64,000 nt of DNA from Jaltomata sinuosa. Lineage: Eukaryota; Streptophyta; Magnoliopsida; Solanales; Solanaceae. This document shows positions 9,760 through 20,929 of this stretch, one piece after another (the first letter of the stretch is position 1; every line of letters starts with the position of its first letter). The position numbers were made by a program, and so were the translations under genes. A model generated the notes under the pieces. It did no database searches. It saw only the letters and a program-made list of their open reading frames with translations, and was not told the origin of the DNA. The stretch is taken from assembly GCA_003996215.1 (NCBI GenBank), contig QJPP01001745.1:248001-312000 (forward strand). The letters are read 5' to 3'.

Positions 9760-9796
9760 TTGCTTGAGGACAAGCAAGAACTTAAGTTGGGGGTGT
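9760..9796 (+). promoter_or_regulatory. N1 pre-PPT hairpin and polypurine tract
   Basis: Stem TTGCTTG (9760-9766) pairs with CAAGCAA (9771-9777), loop AGGA. Exactly 19 nt follow, ending AAGTTGGGGGTGT, before the LTR at 9797. N2 and N3 have the same stem size, loop size and spacing. Confidence 0.75.
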
Positions 9797-11181
9797 TGAT
9801 AAGTGGTGGATTTACCACTTATTCATATCTCTTTTCTTATGCATTTGTGTCTTCTAATGATGATATGAGATCACTTATGGCATGTTTTGGTTATATTTCA
9901 GGTGATTTGTGTTTCTGTGGATAGTTGGAACAAGTAGAGCAAAAAGGCACAAAAGTTGGAGCAAAAAGGAACTTACTCCACTGAAGTACGAGGTCAGCCA
10001 CCACTGCGACCAAGGAGGCACACCTGCACTACCGCAGGAGCGGTCCCAAGGGCAAACCTGCGACCCCTGTGCCAACAAACCATAGGCGCACCTGCGCCAC
10101 ATAGGTCGCCACAGCAACAACGCACCTGCGCTAGAGTTACCGCCCCTGCGGCCACGCACCTGCGGCTACAGTTCCGCAGATGTGGCTGCCGAATTCCAGT
10201 CAAGGTCCAAGTGGTCATTTCACATCCGGAAAAACCCCAATTCACATAAAACACTTCCAAGCCATCTTGAAACACATCTTTGGCTATTTTCAGAACTTTT
10301 GAGAAAGCTTGGGAGCAAGGTTCATCAACCAACACCATAGGAGTGAAGATTTGGATGCTCTTTATTGTAAATATTTAGATTTCATTCTTCAACTCTTGTT
10401 CTTAATTGATATTTATTTGGTGTGTTTGTTGACTTGAGATTTTGGGTTTGTATTAGAGATAATACTTTGTGGGTTATTGAATTCATATATAGATTTTGTT
10501 CTTGTTTGATTATTTGGGTCTATTGAATCCTCCATTGCTTGAATTTATAGTCAATGGTTGCAAACATTGACTTAGCTTACTGATTTGGGTTATTGCTCGA
10601 GAGAGAATTTCCCTAAATTCGGGAAGATTTAATAGTGGGAACTTGGGAATCCATCTAGATTGGAGGCTAGAGATAGCTCCAATCGCAGAATCTACCATTT
10701 AAGGGTCCGAGCTAGAGATAGGACGACCTCCCCAAGTTATTTGGCTGGTTTATTGCTTACTCGTGTTAGTTCGAGAGAAAATACATGAGATATATGATTG
10801 ATTGGTCGAGAGACAATTAGGCATACCTATAGCCAAGACTACCTAGGTGTCAACCAGGTGCAAGTCTTGTGATTTGAATTCCCACTCCCAATAATCCCTT
10901 GTTGTCCTTGCTTGACGAGAGCAAGGAAAGCCATTGATCAATTTAACTTTTATTTGATTTTCTTTATCTTTTAGTTGTAGTTAAAACCCCCCTTTTTTAG
11001 ATATATTTTCCTTTTTTGTTATTTGAACTTCAATAAGTTGCTTAGATTCTTTATTAGCTCGATCGCGACTACATTGTTCTCTTGGGTTCGACCCCGATAC
11101 TCGTTGGGAATTATAAATTTGTTTTAACTACACGATCGTCGGGACCTTCTAATTGGAGAGCCACAATTTGAGAGTTTATTA
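9797..11181 (+). repeat. N1 3' LTR
   Basis: 1,385 bp, highly similar to 2403-3785. The start inverted repeat is intact (9799-9807 and 9814-9822). The end reads TTTATTA instead of TTTATCA, a single substitution, and is followed by the GGTAC duplication at 11182-11186. Confidence 0.9.
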
Positions 11182-11186
11182 GGTAC

Positions 11187-12517
11187 CAAACTATAACAAC
11201 CCACCCAAGGATACTAATTAATGCAGTTATAGCCTATATACGCAGAGTCTAGGTAGTAAAAGCCATATCTTACCTGTCATCCGACGAATAGCTGTTGGGA
11301 CGGCGTCGTCCAAGCTCAAACTGCTCCGGAAAGCTCCAAATGGAAAAACTACTATCAACATAATAATCTACACGTCAAGAGGAGACTAACGATACCCATA
11401 TTGCTATAATAATAGTCGGGCCGAATTTTGGGTCACCAAAGGGCCTGTTGGCCCTGCAACCCGAAGCCAAAAATAAAGAAGCACAGAATGATCACCATGA
11501 ACCTAGGAGCACATGCCCAGAAAATCAAAGGATTTGGGCATTAAAATCGGGATAAAACAGCCCGCCCACTTCAAGAAAGCAATGAGAGAATTAAGAGAAA
11601 GAAAAGTTGGAATTTAACAGAAAGCTTACCGGATTAATGACGGAAAAGAGCTCAAGAAGCTATGGTGAGTTTTCCCCAAGAAATTAATGGCCAAAAGTGA
11701 AGAAATTTGTGCTTGGGAGCTTCCAACAGTGGAGGGTCGGAGTTGGAAATGAGGAAAATGGAGAAGAAGGTTCAATTTATAACACTGCCAGCAGATACCG
11801 CAATTGCGGCAAAACCACCGCAAATGCGGACACCGCAAATGCAGCCAAAACACAGCAAATACGGAAAGCACCGCAAATGAGGCATTTTACCGTAATTGTG
11901 GTTGCCACAAATGCGGTCAAATGCCCGCAAATTCGGACCCAACAGGTACAACAAAAATTAGCTAAGCTTAAAACTTTGGGGGCCATGCCCATAATCAACC
12001 TTTAGCCAACTAAATGTAAGATGGAACCCAATGGCCGAAAACAAGACCGGAAGCCTCGGGACCCAAACCAATGGTCCCCTTAGCCTAAAATCGATATTCC
12101 AGTGCTAACAGTGCTAACAGTGCTGACAGAATTTTCATCCGAGACCATCTTCTCCAAATGTTAACCAAAGTCAACCAAGCAGGCCTAACTGGCCTGAAAA
12201 CACAGAATAAGAGAGAATTCCAAGCTGAAAAGCACCTGAATCCCGACCAAAGATCCCACTAGACCAAAGTCCATGCTCCGGAGCTAATGGAACTGTCGGA
12301 ATTCGATTTCGAGCACGTTCTCCAAGAATATTGACTGTAGTCAACGATTTCAAAAGCCTAAAGCTCTAAAACAAGGAACGGCCAAAAAGACCAAACCAAT
12401 GGCCCGGGCACCGAACTACCAGTCCCAGCAAGCCATAAATGACTCGGGTCCACTACAAGCAAGCTCTAACGGTACAAGAAAGGCAAAAATATGAAAATGA
12501 ATGGAAGGTTCATTACA
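11187..12517 (-). repeat. LTR A1, second part
   Basis: Resumes the interrupted LTR with CAAACTATAACAACCCACCC and ends GGTTCATTACA at 12517. It matches 32557-33984 of A3, but a segment found in A2 and A3 (GAATGGACCCTCGGG and following) is missing near 11980. It contains the TATA box and word cluster listed separately. Confidence 0.85.
11775..11940 (-). promoter_or_regulatory. LTR A1 TATA box and CCGCWWWWGCGG word cluster
   Basis: On the minus strand TATAAAT (11781-11775) is preceded by about 140 bp of repeated words: perfect palindrome CCGCAATTGCGG (11798-11809), CCGCAAATGCGG and decayed variants, up to 11940. The cluster starts 16 bp upstream of TATA. Copies lie in A2 (26296-26425) and A3 (33138-33290). 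TATA function is inferred from position; the words are directly visible. Confidence 0.6.
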
Positions 12518-15281
12518 TCATCCACTACTAAAAATACTTTCATCCCCAAAAGTCAGGAAAGAAGAAAAGACTAGAGATTTAAGAATAGTGAATACGAAGC
12601 CCGCACTACTCTCTCAGACAACCCGAGTAGCCTTCTCGATAAGACGGCACCCAATAGAACCAAACCACGAAAGGCAACCAAGCCTACACTTCATACTAGA
12701 CAAGCTAGATTCCAAACTTAAACTCCAAAACTCCAAGGGACTGCCAACTCAAACTGAACCTCAAGAATCTCAACCGGAAAGCACCGACACAACACCGAAA
12801 CCAGAGAAGAAAGGCGATCAACACATAGAACTCGAATCATCGAAACCATAACCAAATTTACTAGAAGCGCCATCAACCCAAAACTCTAACTCATGAACCC
12901 GCTGATCTGCAAAGCTCTTTCATTCTGAAATGATTCCTTTCGCACCAACAGAAAGTTTCTTATAAGTCAAAAACTCAAACCACCCCCGAAATATCAGCTG
13001 GAATACCAGAGATCCATGGTTCCCGCTTATACTCTACCACGAATAAAGTCACCCTTCTTACAAAATTCACCCCAAGAGAAGCTATAACTCACTAGCGTTG
13101 CCATCCAAGATGACAACCCGTAGCGCATCCTCAAAAACTAGAGTTACATGTCCTGACTGACCATCAACCAATGAATGGATGCTTTGCTAACATCAAACTC
13201 AATCACTAAAATTGACTGAATAACTCATCTGAATTCAACTGAAACTTTCACATCAAGGTGAGGAAAAGCATGTATTAACACCCTGTGTTGACGGAACAAT
13301 TTCCAAACTATAGAATGAACCCAACTTTGTTGCACTGCATCAAGTCTGAATCAACTCAAAGCGAGTGAACCAGGGAAACCTGCCCAAACAAACCCAAACC
13401 AAAACCAAAACCCTGTGAGGAGTGTGGTAAGCCTACCACGAAGTCCGTAACCATCACTAAGCCCCAAACTCTAAGAAACACTACTGCTATTCTGAATACT
13501 CCAACACCATTCAGATTTGAAATTGCTTTCTAATTCTCAACTCAGGAAGGAGTCTACCTACCATACCACGAATATCAAGTCAGAACACCCTGAAGGCAAA
13601 GAAGAGGTGCCTGGGGTTCAAAGTCGTCATTTAGATATAGAATCTCTGCATATACCTTTAACTCACCCCTTTGGCCTGGATCAACCGCTCTACCATATTA
13701 GCACACAACCCAACAATCCCGAAGTACACCACACCAAACATCTAGTCCACAATGGCCGAGTTTAACAAACACTGGAACCCCACATAAAATACAACCCAGG
13801 AAGGATCAACTAAATGAGCTTTTCAAACTCTCGGTAACCGAATGGTGACCACCAGTCTCTAAGCATCATTAGAACTTAAAATAGCCTCGCTAGCATCAAC
13901 CCGCACAACCTGATCATATAAAGCACACACCACTACTGAATCTCGAACTTACACTGCTGAGTCTGTCTAACCATGGTAGAAGGAACCCCGCACTATCCAG
14001 AACACTATCGAAATCTGGAATGTCCAGCCTAACTCAAAGGTTAGCCAAGGACTAGGTGTCCAAGGCCAACTGTCACCCCATAATGAAAAATGGGTAAGCT
14101 AAGTTGTCTGAACTCAATGCCTTCCAACCCAAGAAGCTTTAACCGAAAGAACCAACCACGAACAATCCGGAGTAGTTTTCTAGCCCATGCTTTTGAAACC
14201 CAATCCTGATTTACTAACCACTGCCTCTGTCAAACCCATATGCTGCCAATAAATCCTTAGGATTTGAAGCCAACCAGGATTGAATATGCAAGTCGCCAAA
14301 ATCGCAACTGCTACTGAAATCTCAAACCAATCAAAGTAAAATCACTGCAATCTGTAACCGGCCGAATCAAATCACCAACACATGATCCCAAAGCAAACCT
14401 TTATCATCACCTCAGTCGACTACTGAAGCACATAAGCATGAATAAAGAGTCATCTCCCTCCTTTTTCAACTAAACAAAAACCTTTCTGTAGCATATACTG
14501 AACCTTATAAACTCCTTCTCAAATAAAATCTGGAGCCATTACCTTAGTTCTCACATCTATATTACCAAACTCAATAAAGTAGGAGAAAAATGGGCCGGAT
14601 GCCCAACTCACTCAAAATGCTGCAAGTACAACTCCGCCACGAGGCTACTTTCAATACTTAGTTGAAAATGCTAAATCCAAAACCTAATCACAATGCCAAA
14701 ATCAAAAGCACATCCAGAGAGTTGTGATCGAAATTCATTCCGACTGGAACCTGGGAAAAATGATAAGACAACCCAACTGGACAAGAAACTGAAGGAGACT
14801 ATAGGAACAACCCACACACCTGCCAACCTCCTAAACCAACCAACAAAGAGGGTCGATTCTAATCACCCAAAAAAATACACCCAATCTATGCACACTAGCA
14901 TAACCAACACTACCCAAATTAAGACAGGGCCTCAAACTCTGGAACTACTATCGGTATCACACCGAACCAACACACGGATCTCTAGCCACACTAGATAACA
15001 GCCTAGGAAACAACCATCTAGGACCGCTAGGAAGGAAGACCCAAAGCAAGCCTAGAACCACAACAACCAGGAAGCGAGCTCTACAGAGCCTACTCACAAG
15101 CTACAACCTCGAGAAAATACCTCTCAAGGACATCTCATCCCATCCACTACTAAAGAATAAACTACCAATAAAACAACACATAGATACTACAATTCAAGTA
15201 GCCAAACAACTAAACAAGTAACAGGTAGGCATATAAGCAAATAAATGACAGAAGGGATAGATCACAACGCGAGAAGAACTA
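12518..15281 (-). pseudogene. Internal region 1 of element A: PPT side and heavily decayed pol
   Basis: Directly after the LTR, TCATCCACTACTAAAAATAC matches the 3'-LTR-proximal sequence of element B (46085 on). No open frame survives, but patches align with B pol on the minus strand: about 13155-13190 with the integrase GQSER region (46885-46920), 13900-13970 and 14033-14110 with the RNase H-integrase linker (47480-47720). So a pol gene was once here. The plus-strand frames (12501-12851, 13517-13765, 14693-14998) are antisense and not genes. Confidence 0.55.
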
Positions 15282-16302
15282 TCACAAGTCGAAGGCAACA
15301 GGAGCCTTACCTGGAGAAACGATATTAGGAACCCCAACCTCAGGCCCACCAAGAGGGGCATCAGACTGACAGGATCTAACTCTGGACTGAGTGGTCAAAG
15401 CTGAAGGCTCAACCATCCCTCGCTGGGGACAGTCTCTAGAATAGTGGCCAACTACCCCAGTATCATAACAACTATGCTGACTGGAATGCGTGATCATAGG
15501 TAAATCCCGAACACAGTGGTCATACTTACCATACTGAAAGCAAAACCCGCGGAAGGAAGTCGGGCAAGAAGATCTCGTTGAACCTGACCAGCCACCACGG
15601 TCTACACAACCTGAATGCAAACCTCGAAGAACCTGACCCTTACTATAGCTACTAAGCTCAACATGTCCTGTATCACTACCCTTTGAAACCTACGGAACAA
15701 CTGAAACTTGCCCGATAGACAAGAAGCAATGGAACCCATCTCTGGTGGAGAATCCCCTACCTCAAGAACGTGAACCTCAGAAACATTCCTGGCGATGACG
15801 TTTCTTAGCGCTACCTCCATAAGCCTCAAGGAATAAACCCTCAATAGCCCAAGCATGATCCAATACCTGAAAGAAGGTCATCCCAACTGTAACCAAATGC
15901 TCGATTGCTAAACGGAGTGGGGAAATCAAACCTCCAAACAAAACTCTCAACCCTATCAAACTCTGAAGGTACAGCTCTAGCAGTATGCCTAACCATGTCA
16001 TGAAATCTTGCCTCATACTCCAATACCGATAGACAACCCTGCTGAAGAACTGGTCGCTCAACCCTAGCTGAAGGACCACTCAAAGAACTGTGTACTTAAA
16101 TATCCACCGGAGCACTCATAGTCCTAGCCACGGTAACCTGAAGAACCGGAGTAGCTGTAAATCCAATCGGAGGCTGGGCTGACCCCACACCCCCTATCTA
16201 GTGTGGTAAACTCTCACTCTGAAGCCCTGGCACTGATGGAAGCACTGAAGCAACAGGCACAGAAGCCTCGACATCACCCACTGTCAAACTCGTCTTAGGC
16301 AT
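15282..16302 (-). pseudogene. Gag of element A, internal copy 1, broken
   Basis: Start ATG at 16302 (MPKTSLTVGDVEASVPVASV). The frame is cut by a stop near 16200, then continues through shifted pieces: LEYEARFHDMVRHTARAVPS, the conserved second half of a retrotransposon Gag, and two degenerate zinc knuckles, CFQYGKYDHCVRDLP and CYDTGVVGHYSRDCP, where expected Cys residues are replaced. Related to the gag of element B, which has the same order. Confidence 0.65.
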
Positions 16303-16496
16303 CTGAGAAGGCATGAAACAACTGAAGTTCTTAGAAGTCAATAAAGCTAGGAATGCACGATAAGGAGCCAAGAAGATGAAATATTTCCTAACAATGCCCT
16401 GTAGCCTCCCACAGATAGGATATGGATATCATCGTACTGATTTGTGAGACTCTATGTAGACACTTGCTTATGTACCATGAAACCTTTGAACCTAGA

Positions 16497-16508
16497 GCTC
16501 TAATACCA
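16497..16508 (-). promoter_or_regulatory. PBS of element A, internal copy 1
   Basis: The minus strand reads TGGTATTAGAGC just inside LTR A2, one base from TGGTATCAGAGC, the initiator-Met tRNA site typical of chromoviruses. The equivalent site next to LTR A3 has been deleted. Confidence 0.8.
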
Positions 16509-16511
16509 AGC

Positions 16512-17070
16512 TATCATGATCCGATTTCTCAGGTCATGACGACACCTACAACCCCCCAGTAGGTGAACCAATCCTTGGAAGCTGAAAATAAAGATAAGAC
16601 ACGCGGAAACAACAACCTGAAATATATATACAAATGATACTACACCAACCCCAAGACTTGGTATCGATAGTACAGAAGCTTCTAATAGAGTACAAGTGCT
16701 AGAAGTAACAACAGATAAGTACAACTATCTCCGAATATACAAAGAGTATCAATACAAAAGATGAGATGTAGACAAGCCCCGACCGTTATGCGCTCACCCT
16801 AGTCTCGAACATCCCAAAAGTTGCACGAGTCTCCAATGTGATCGATGGTGAAAGCTTAACTAATATCTGCACCAGAAAGATGCAGAAGTGTAGTATGAGC
16901 ACTAAAACAATGGGTACTCAGTAGGCATCATCGGCCGATTGAGCGTATATAATCTATAAAAACAGTAATAAGCAGAATACAAGAAAGCAGTCATAGAAGC
17001 AAGTAAGAAGAACAAGGAACATGTAGAAGGAGGAATCAACCAACAGCTACAAGTATACATGATAGCACAA
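16512..17070 (-). repeat. LTR A2, first part
   Basis: Aligns with the first part of A1 and A3; the terminal TGTCATGACC has decayed to TATCATGATC. It breaks off at AGCACAA. About 1.6 kb of LTR, corresponding to roughly 793-2397 of A1, is missing before N2 begins. Confidence 0.85.
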
Positions 17071-17417
17071 AGGTGGTGCATTTTGCACCACGGGATGTGC
17101 GCGTCGCATGGAGACCGCACTCCTTAGCAGAATCTTCAGTCATCTTTGTCGCTTCATGCGGAGGAGATGCGAACTGCACCTCGGCTTTTGTGTGTCGCAC
17201 GTCCACTGCACATCTCGACAAATTCTCTAGCTTTTCTCAACTCTTCACACTTAGCTCCTTTTTGGCTCTTTTTGGGTCCATATCCTTGTTTCTCCTCTTC
17301 TATCCAAAGTACTTGCATAGACAACAATACAGGCTATAAGAACCTCTAAATCGATTCAAAACATAGCAATAATTCATGGATATAGGTTCAATAAGTTGGT
17401 AGATTACCGACTTATCA
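17071..17417 (-). repeat. N2 3' LTR, truncated
   Basis: 347 bp matching 25345-25702 of the intact LTR, including the start inverted repeat with one mismatch (ATAAGTTGGTA/TACCGACTTAT). The rest of the LTR is deleted at 17071. Confidence 0.85.
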
Positions 17418-17454
17418 AACCCCCAAACTTAAACTATTGCTTGTCCTCAAGCAA
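17418..17454 (-). promoter_or_regulatory. N2 polypurine tract and pre-PPT hairpin
   Basis: The minus strand reads TTGCTTG-AGGA-CAAGCAA (17454-17437), then 19 nt ending in AAGTTTGGGGGTT before the LTR at 17417. Stem, loop and spacing equal those of N1. Confidence 0.75.
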
Positions 17455-19537
17455 GATACTCACATTGCAAGGAATGAATTAAGCTAAAGCTCAATTAAGG
17501 CACAAAAACTATTCTACACTAAAAATTTAAGAAAGATAAATAAACAAAAGACTCAAACAAAAGACTCAACTACTATGTTTATCTTAATTTGGACCCCCAC
17601 ATACTCAAGGTAATTGCTCATTTCCAAACTTTTTTCAAAAAGGACATCATATCTCTTTTAAAACTCAAGGGAATTTGCCATTCAAAACAAGACATTTTAG
17701 CTTCTCAAGTCATTGGCATGGACCATCAAGGTTTGCCTCGAGATTTGCCACACAACTTGTCTCATTCATTCCCCTCAATTGAAATAGAGACTCTATGCTT
17801 CAATTCAAGTGCATGATGCCACTCACCACAAGAGAGAATCCCACTCACAATTATTCAATTCTTAACCACGGGATTATAAGAGAACCAAGAAGACTCTCTC
17901 TCTCTTAAGGAAGTTCAAGTGCATGCGCATCGAACCATAGGCTTGCCCTTCATGTAAATCGCCACTAATGTAGGGTAGCCAAGCTCGGAATCACCAAGGA
18001 CTTGCGGGTTATAATGTTGGCTAGGGTTAAGGTGAGGATATCATTTGGTTGAAGTGACTACACCTCCCTAATGTTCTTTGTTTTCATTTCAAACACCGCT
18101 TACATTTTTCAATTTTTAACTTCACCTTATTTCTCCCTCACACAACCCAAGATTTCTCTTTTTTACCTCATGATCATTCACACCTTATATCACCTTCACT
18201 TGGTAGCACCTATTTTTGCTTTTTAATTTTCTCATTTGGATTGATCTTTTGGAGCAATTTTCAATTCTCGAATCAAGGTGCTACCTTGCGCTTGAAGTGC
18301 ATTTCTTTTCTTCTCCTCATTTGATAACATGCACCCTCCAAACTTAGTCATTTGCCTATGTTATCTTTTGTCCCCCCCCCCAAACTTAGGCTTTTAGCCT
18401 ACATTTCATTTTCCAAGCAATTAGGGAGGATGGGTGCCAAGATAAAGGTTCCAAAAAGGTCAAGGTGTTACAAAAGTGTCAAAGAATGGTCACAAGCTCA
18501 AAGGGGTTCACTAGGATTTGATGTCATTGGGAGGTCATTTGAGTGAAGTGGCTATCAAAAAGGGCCTAAGGTCATTTTCCAAGCTTGATTACACCTAGAA
18601 TTTTGCCTTGAATCACATTCAGGGCAAGTACTAGACGACCCTTATGCACAAGAATCAAGATAAAGCCTCACCGCACAAGGCATCATGCCACAAGACTTCA
18701 TCCATTTGTCCCACAATCAATTGGGGCAAATGACTTTTGACAAGCTATTCCAAGTTCATTACACACTCGTTTGTGATTCAATCAAGTCAAAGCGAGAGTG
18801 TGCAAGTCATGACAAGAGAACGCTTTTTTTCCTCAAAAATTTCATTTCCCTTCCTCTTTTCCTTTTCAAAAACAATTTACCAAGAAAATTTTTTGGTGGG
18901 CCCATTTCAAGACAAGCATTTACGGACTCAATTCTAAACTAAACTTGGCATTTTCCCTTAAGAAATTTGCCTCTCAATCTATCATAGAGAAACACCAACC
19001 CGGTTCGACACATAAAAACAAAAGAAGAGAAAAAGAAAATAATAAAAACTTTTGCTCCTTGGGAAAGAACCGTAGTATTAAGAAAACCCTCAGAGTTTAT
19101 TTCTACACTACTATCAATAAGGAGATCCATAACTTTTCGCGCTCATGAATCAATCAAGAACAAAACTTGGCGTAGCCATTTAGCGCATTTGCAAGGTCCG
19201 GGCAGTGGAACAATGGGGCATGTAAGACCAAACCGGCACACCATCAATAAAATTTCAAGCCCGGCAAGGGCACAATTAAGCTCAAAGTAAAACGAAATCA
19301 TAATTTAAAGAAAGAAAAAAAAATATAGTAGCATCACAATCAATTATCCAAAAAGTGCCCGACAAAGGCCAAATAAAACTAAGCGAATAGTCAACTAGGC
19401 CCAACAAGGGCAATAAATTATCTCAAGCCCACTCACGGGCACCAAAAAGCAAGTAAAGAAAGCCACCCCTCCCATGAAAGAAGCATTGTCCTTAATGCTC
19501 ATAGTGCAATGGGAAAGGGTGGAACTCCGTATAGGAT
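17455..19537 (-). other. N2 non-coding 3' region
   Basis: No gene supported; frames here lack recognisable products. Block 17960-18050 on the minus strand (CCCTAGCCAACATTATAACC and GGCAAGCCTATGG) matches the 3' regions of N1 (9220-9330) and N3 (55410-55510). At 18371-18400 the minus strand carries GGCTAAAAGCCTAAGTTT and a G10 run, an internal polypurine-like tract. Confidence 0.6.
18371..18400 (-). promoter_or_regulatory. N2 internal polypurine-like tract with stem
   Basis: The minus strand reads AGGCTAAAAGCCTAAGTTTG followed by a G run. The AAGTTTGGGGG core equals that of the terminal PPT at 17430-17418. A similar AAGTTTGGAGGG lies near 18345-18330. Confidence 0.5.
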
Positions 19538-20926
19538 CTAGTCCTCATCATCTTCTGCTTCCTCCTCCTCATGACCGGGAAGCTCGTCGGATGCATATGA
19601 AGTAAATAAGTCATCCAACGGGCCGGGAATAATCCTAGGTGGAGGCAATGTGGACAAGTCCTCTTGGATTATCGGTGCTTTCCCTTTTACCTTGGCCATG
19701 TCCGACCAAATGGACTTGAGAGACCTCTCGCACGCATCCACTCATTTTCGTAGGTCGAGAGTACTTTCCACCACTTCTTTCATGGCTATTTTGACTTCCC
19801 TCCCAATCAACCCCGGGAGATCATCTGACAGATCCTTCAACTGCCTCTCATGATTATATGCTTTGTCAACCATGTCTTGAAGGCTAAGTGTCTCCCTGGG
19901 TGTAGTAGCTAGAGGAGTGTGTCCTTGTGAGACAGTAGGCGAAAGAAGAGAAGTATGCATGTCTATATCTGAGCCATCATCCTCGGCCGATGCTTCAACC
20001 CTAGGCCTTTTAAATCGGGGAGCATCCCGGTTAGTCTTTTTGTCAAGATCCAATACACCAATGGCAGGAGTAGTAGTATCACAATCGAAGAAGGGGACAC
20101 CGGCTTGTGCACATAATTTGCTGATCAATACTGAGAAAAGAAAAACATCCCCACTCCTTCGGTACTTCCTTTTTATCACCAAGGCAATGACCTCTCCCAT
20201 ATTAACATGATCTTCTTCCATGATTGCAGCTATCAGCATGGCTCCATAGTGTGTGATCTTTTGGTCATTCTGAGATGGTATAAGATGGGTGCGCACAAAG
20301 TCATACCACAAGCGAGCCTCAAATTACAACATCGGGCGGAGGATTTCACCTCCTATGGTGGCCCAGAAGGGTGTATCAAGAGCAATAATGAGGGCAGCCC
20401 ACTCGAGAGGTTTGCGCCTAAGGAGCAACTACTCCATTAGGGTGGGTGCTGACTCAATTGGACTGCTCCAGTAGATGGCATTAATGGCAGCTGGTGTGAT
20501 ATGGACTTCTTTCCCCCTAACTGTAATGGAGTCCAATGCTGGAAATTTCTCAAAAACCCATTTGTGGCCCCTAGCATCTTGGACGGCTTGGTATAAAGAA
20601 AAAAACTCCCAGACCAACTCCTTGTAATAGTTCCCGGGTACTTCTTGAAACGGTTACCAGTGGCGCTTAGCAAACTGACTGGGGATGTTGGGCAGATTAT
20701 CCCCCACTACATTCAAGTTGAAGCTTTGTTCCTCATTGAAGGACCTGCCCCTATCACGATCATAGATTACTTTTATGCTCTCCATTCCAAACCAAACTCT
20801 CTCCTCCTCTGAGGCTTGATCATGGGCCGATGAGACTTTCTTATTCCCTTTTGAAGTTGGCTTGGAGGAGGAGGGAGTGGTTCGCCTATGTGAGCTCCTC
20901 TCGGTGTTACCCCTGTTAGAAGACAT
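19538..20926 (-). pseudogene. N2 Transposase_32-type protein, nearly intact
   Basis: ATG at 20926 (MSSNRGNTERSSHRRTTPSS), three bases past a putative acceptor. The frame can be followed to a stop at 19538, interrupted by stops near 20654, 20429 and 19742. Features in order: Ser/Arg-rich N-terminus, VWEFFSLYQ, ITVRGKEVHITPAAINAIYW, ARLWYDFVRTHLIPS, HVNMGEVIALVIKRKYRRSG, then a long hydrophilic part and an acidic tail (HEEEEAEDDED). This is the plant Transposase_32 pattern (family from memory). Homologue of 6525-7876. It could bind nucleic acid or act with Gag; no function is established here. Confidence 0.75.
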
Positions 20927-20929
20927 AGT

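Larger units (their letters stand above)
2403..11181 (+). mobile_element. N1: pol-less Athila/Tat-like LTR retrotransposon with extra Transposase_32-type gene
   Basis: An 8.78 kb element on the plus strand: LTR 2403-3785, PBS 3790-3808, ORF1 3916-5143, conserved motif 5291-5335, GC-word cluster, promoter-like leader, intron, Transposase_32-type gene 6525-7876, long non-coding 3' region, hairpin and polypurine tract 9760-9796, LTR 9797-11181. TSD GGTAC. No protease, RT, RNase H or integrase motif was seen in any frame, so it is non-autonomous. The PBS (TGGCACCGTTGTCGGCGAA) resembles the tRNA-Asp-type PBS known from Athila/Tat elements. It is younger than the LTR it split. Confidence 0.85.

Noticed and set aside
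9875..10338. Long minus-strand frames in the N1 3' LTR
   Set aside because: Same cause: GC-rich cluster words in the LTR; not conserved as frames in the other LTR copy.
12501..14998. Several plus-strand frames of 80-116 codons
   Set aside because: They are antisense to the decayed pol of element A, have no recognisable domain, and recur as shadows in the second internal copy.
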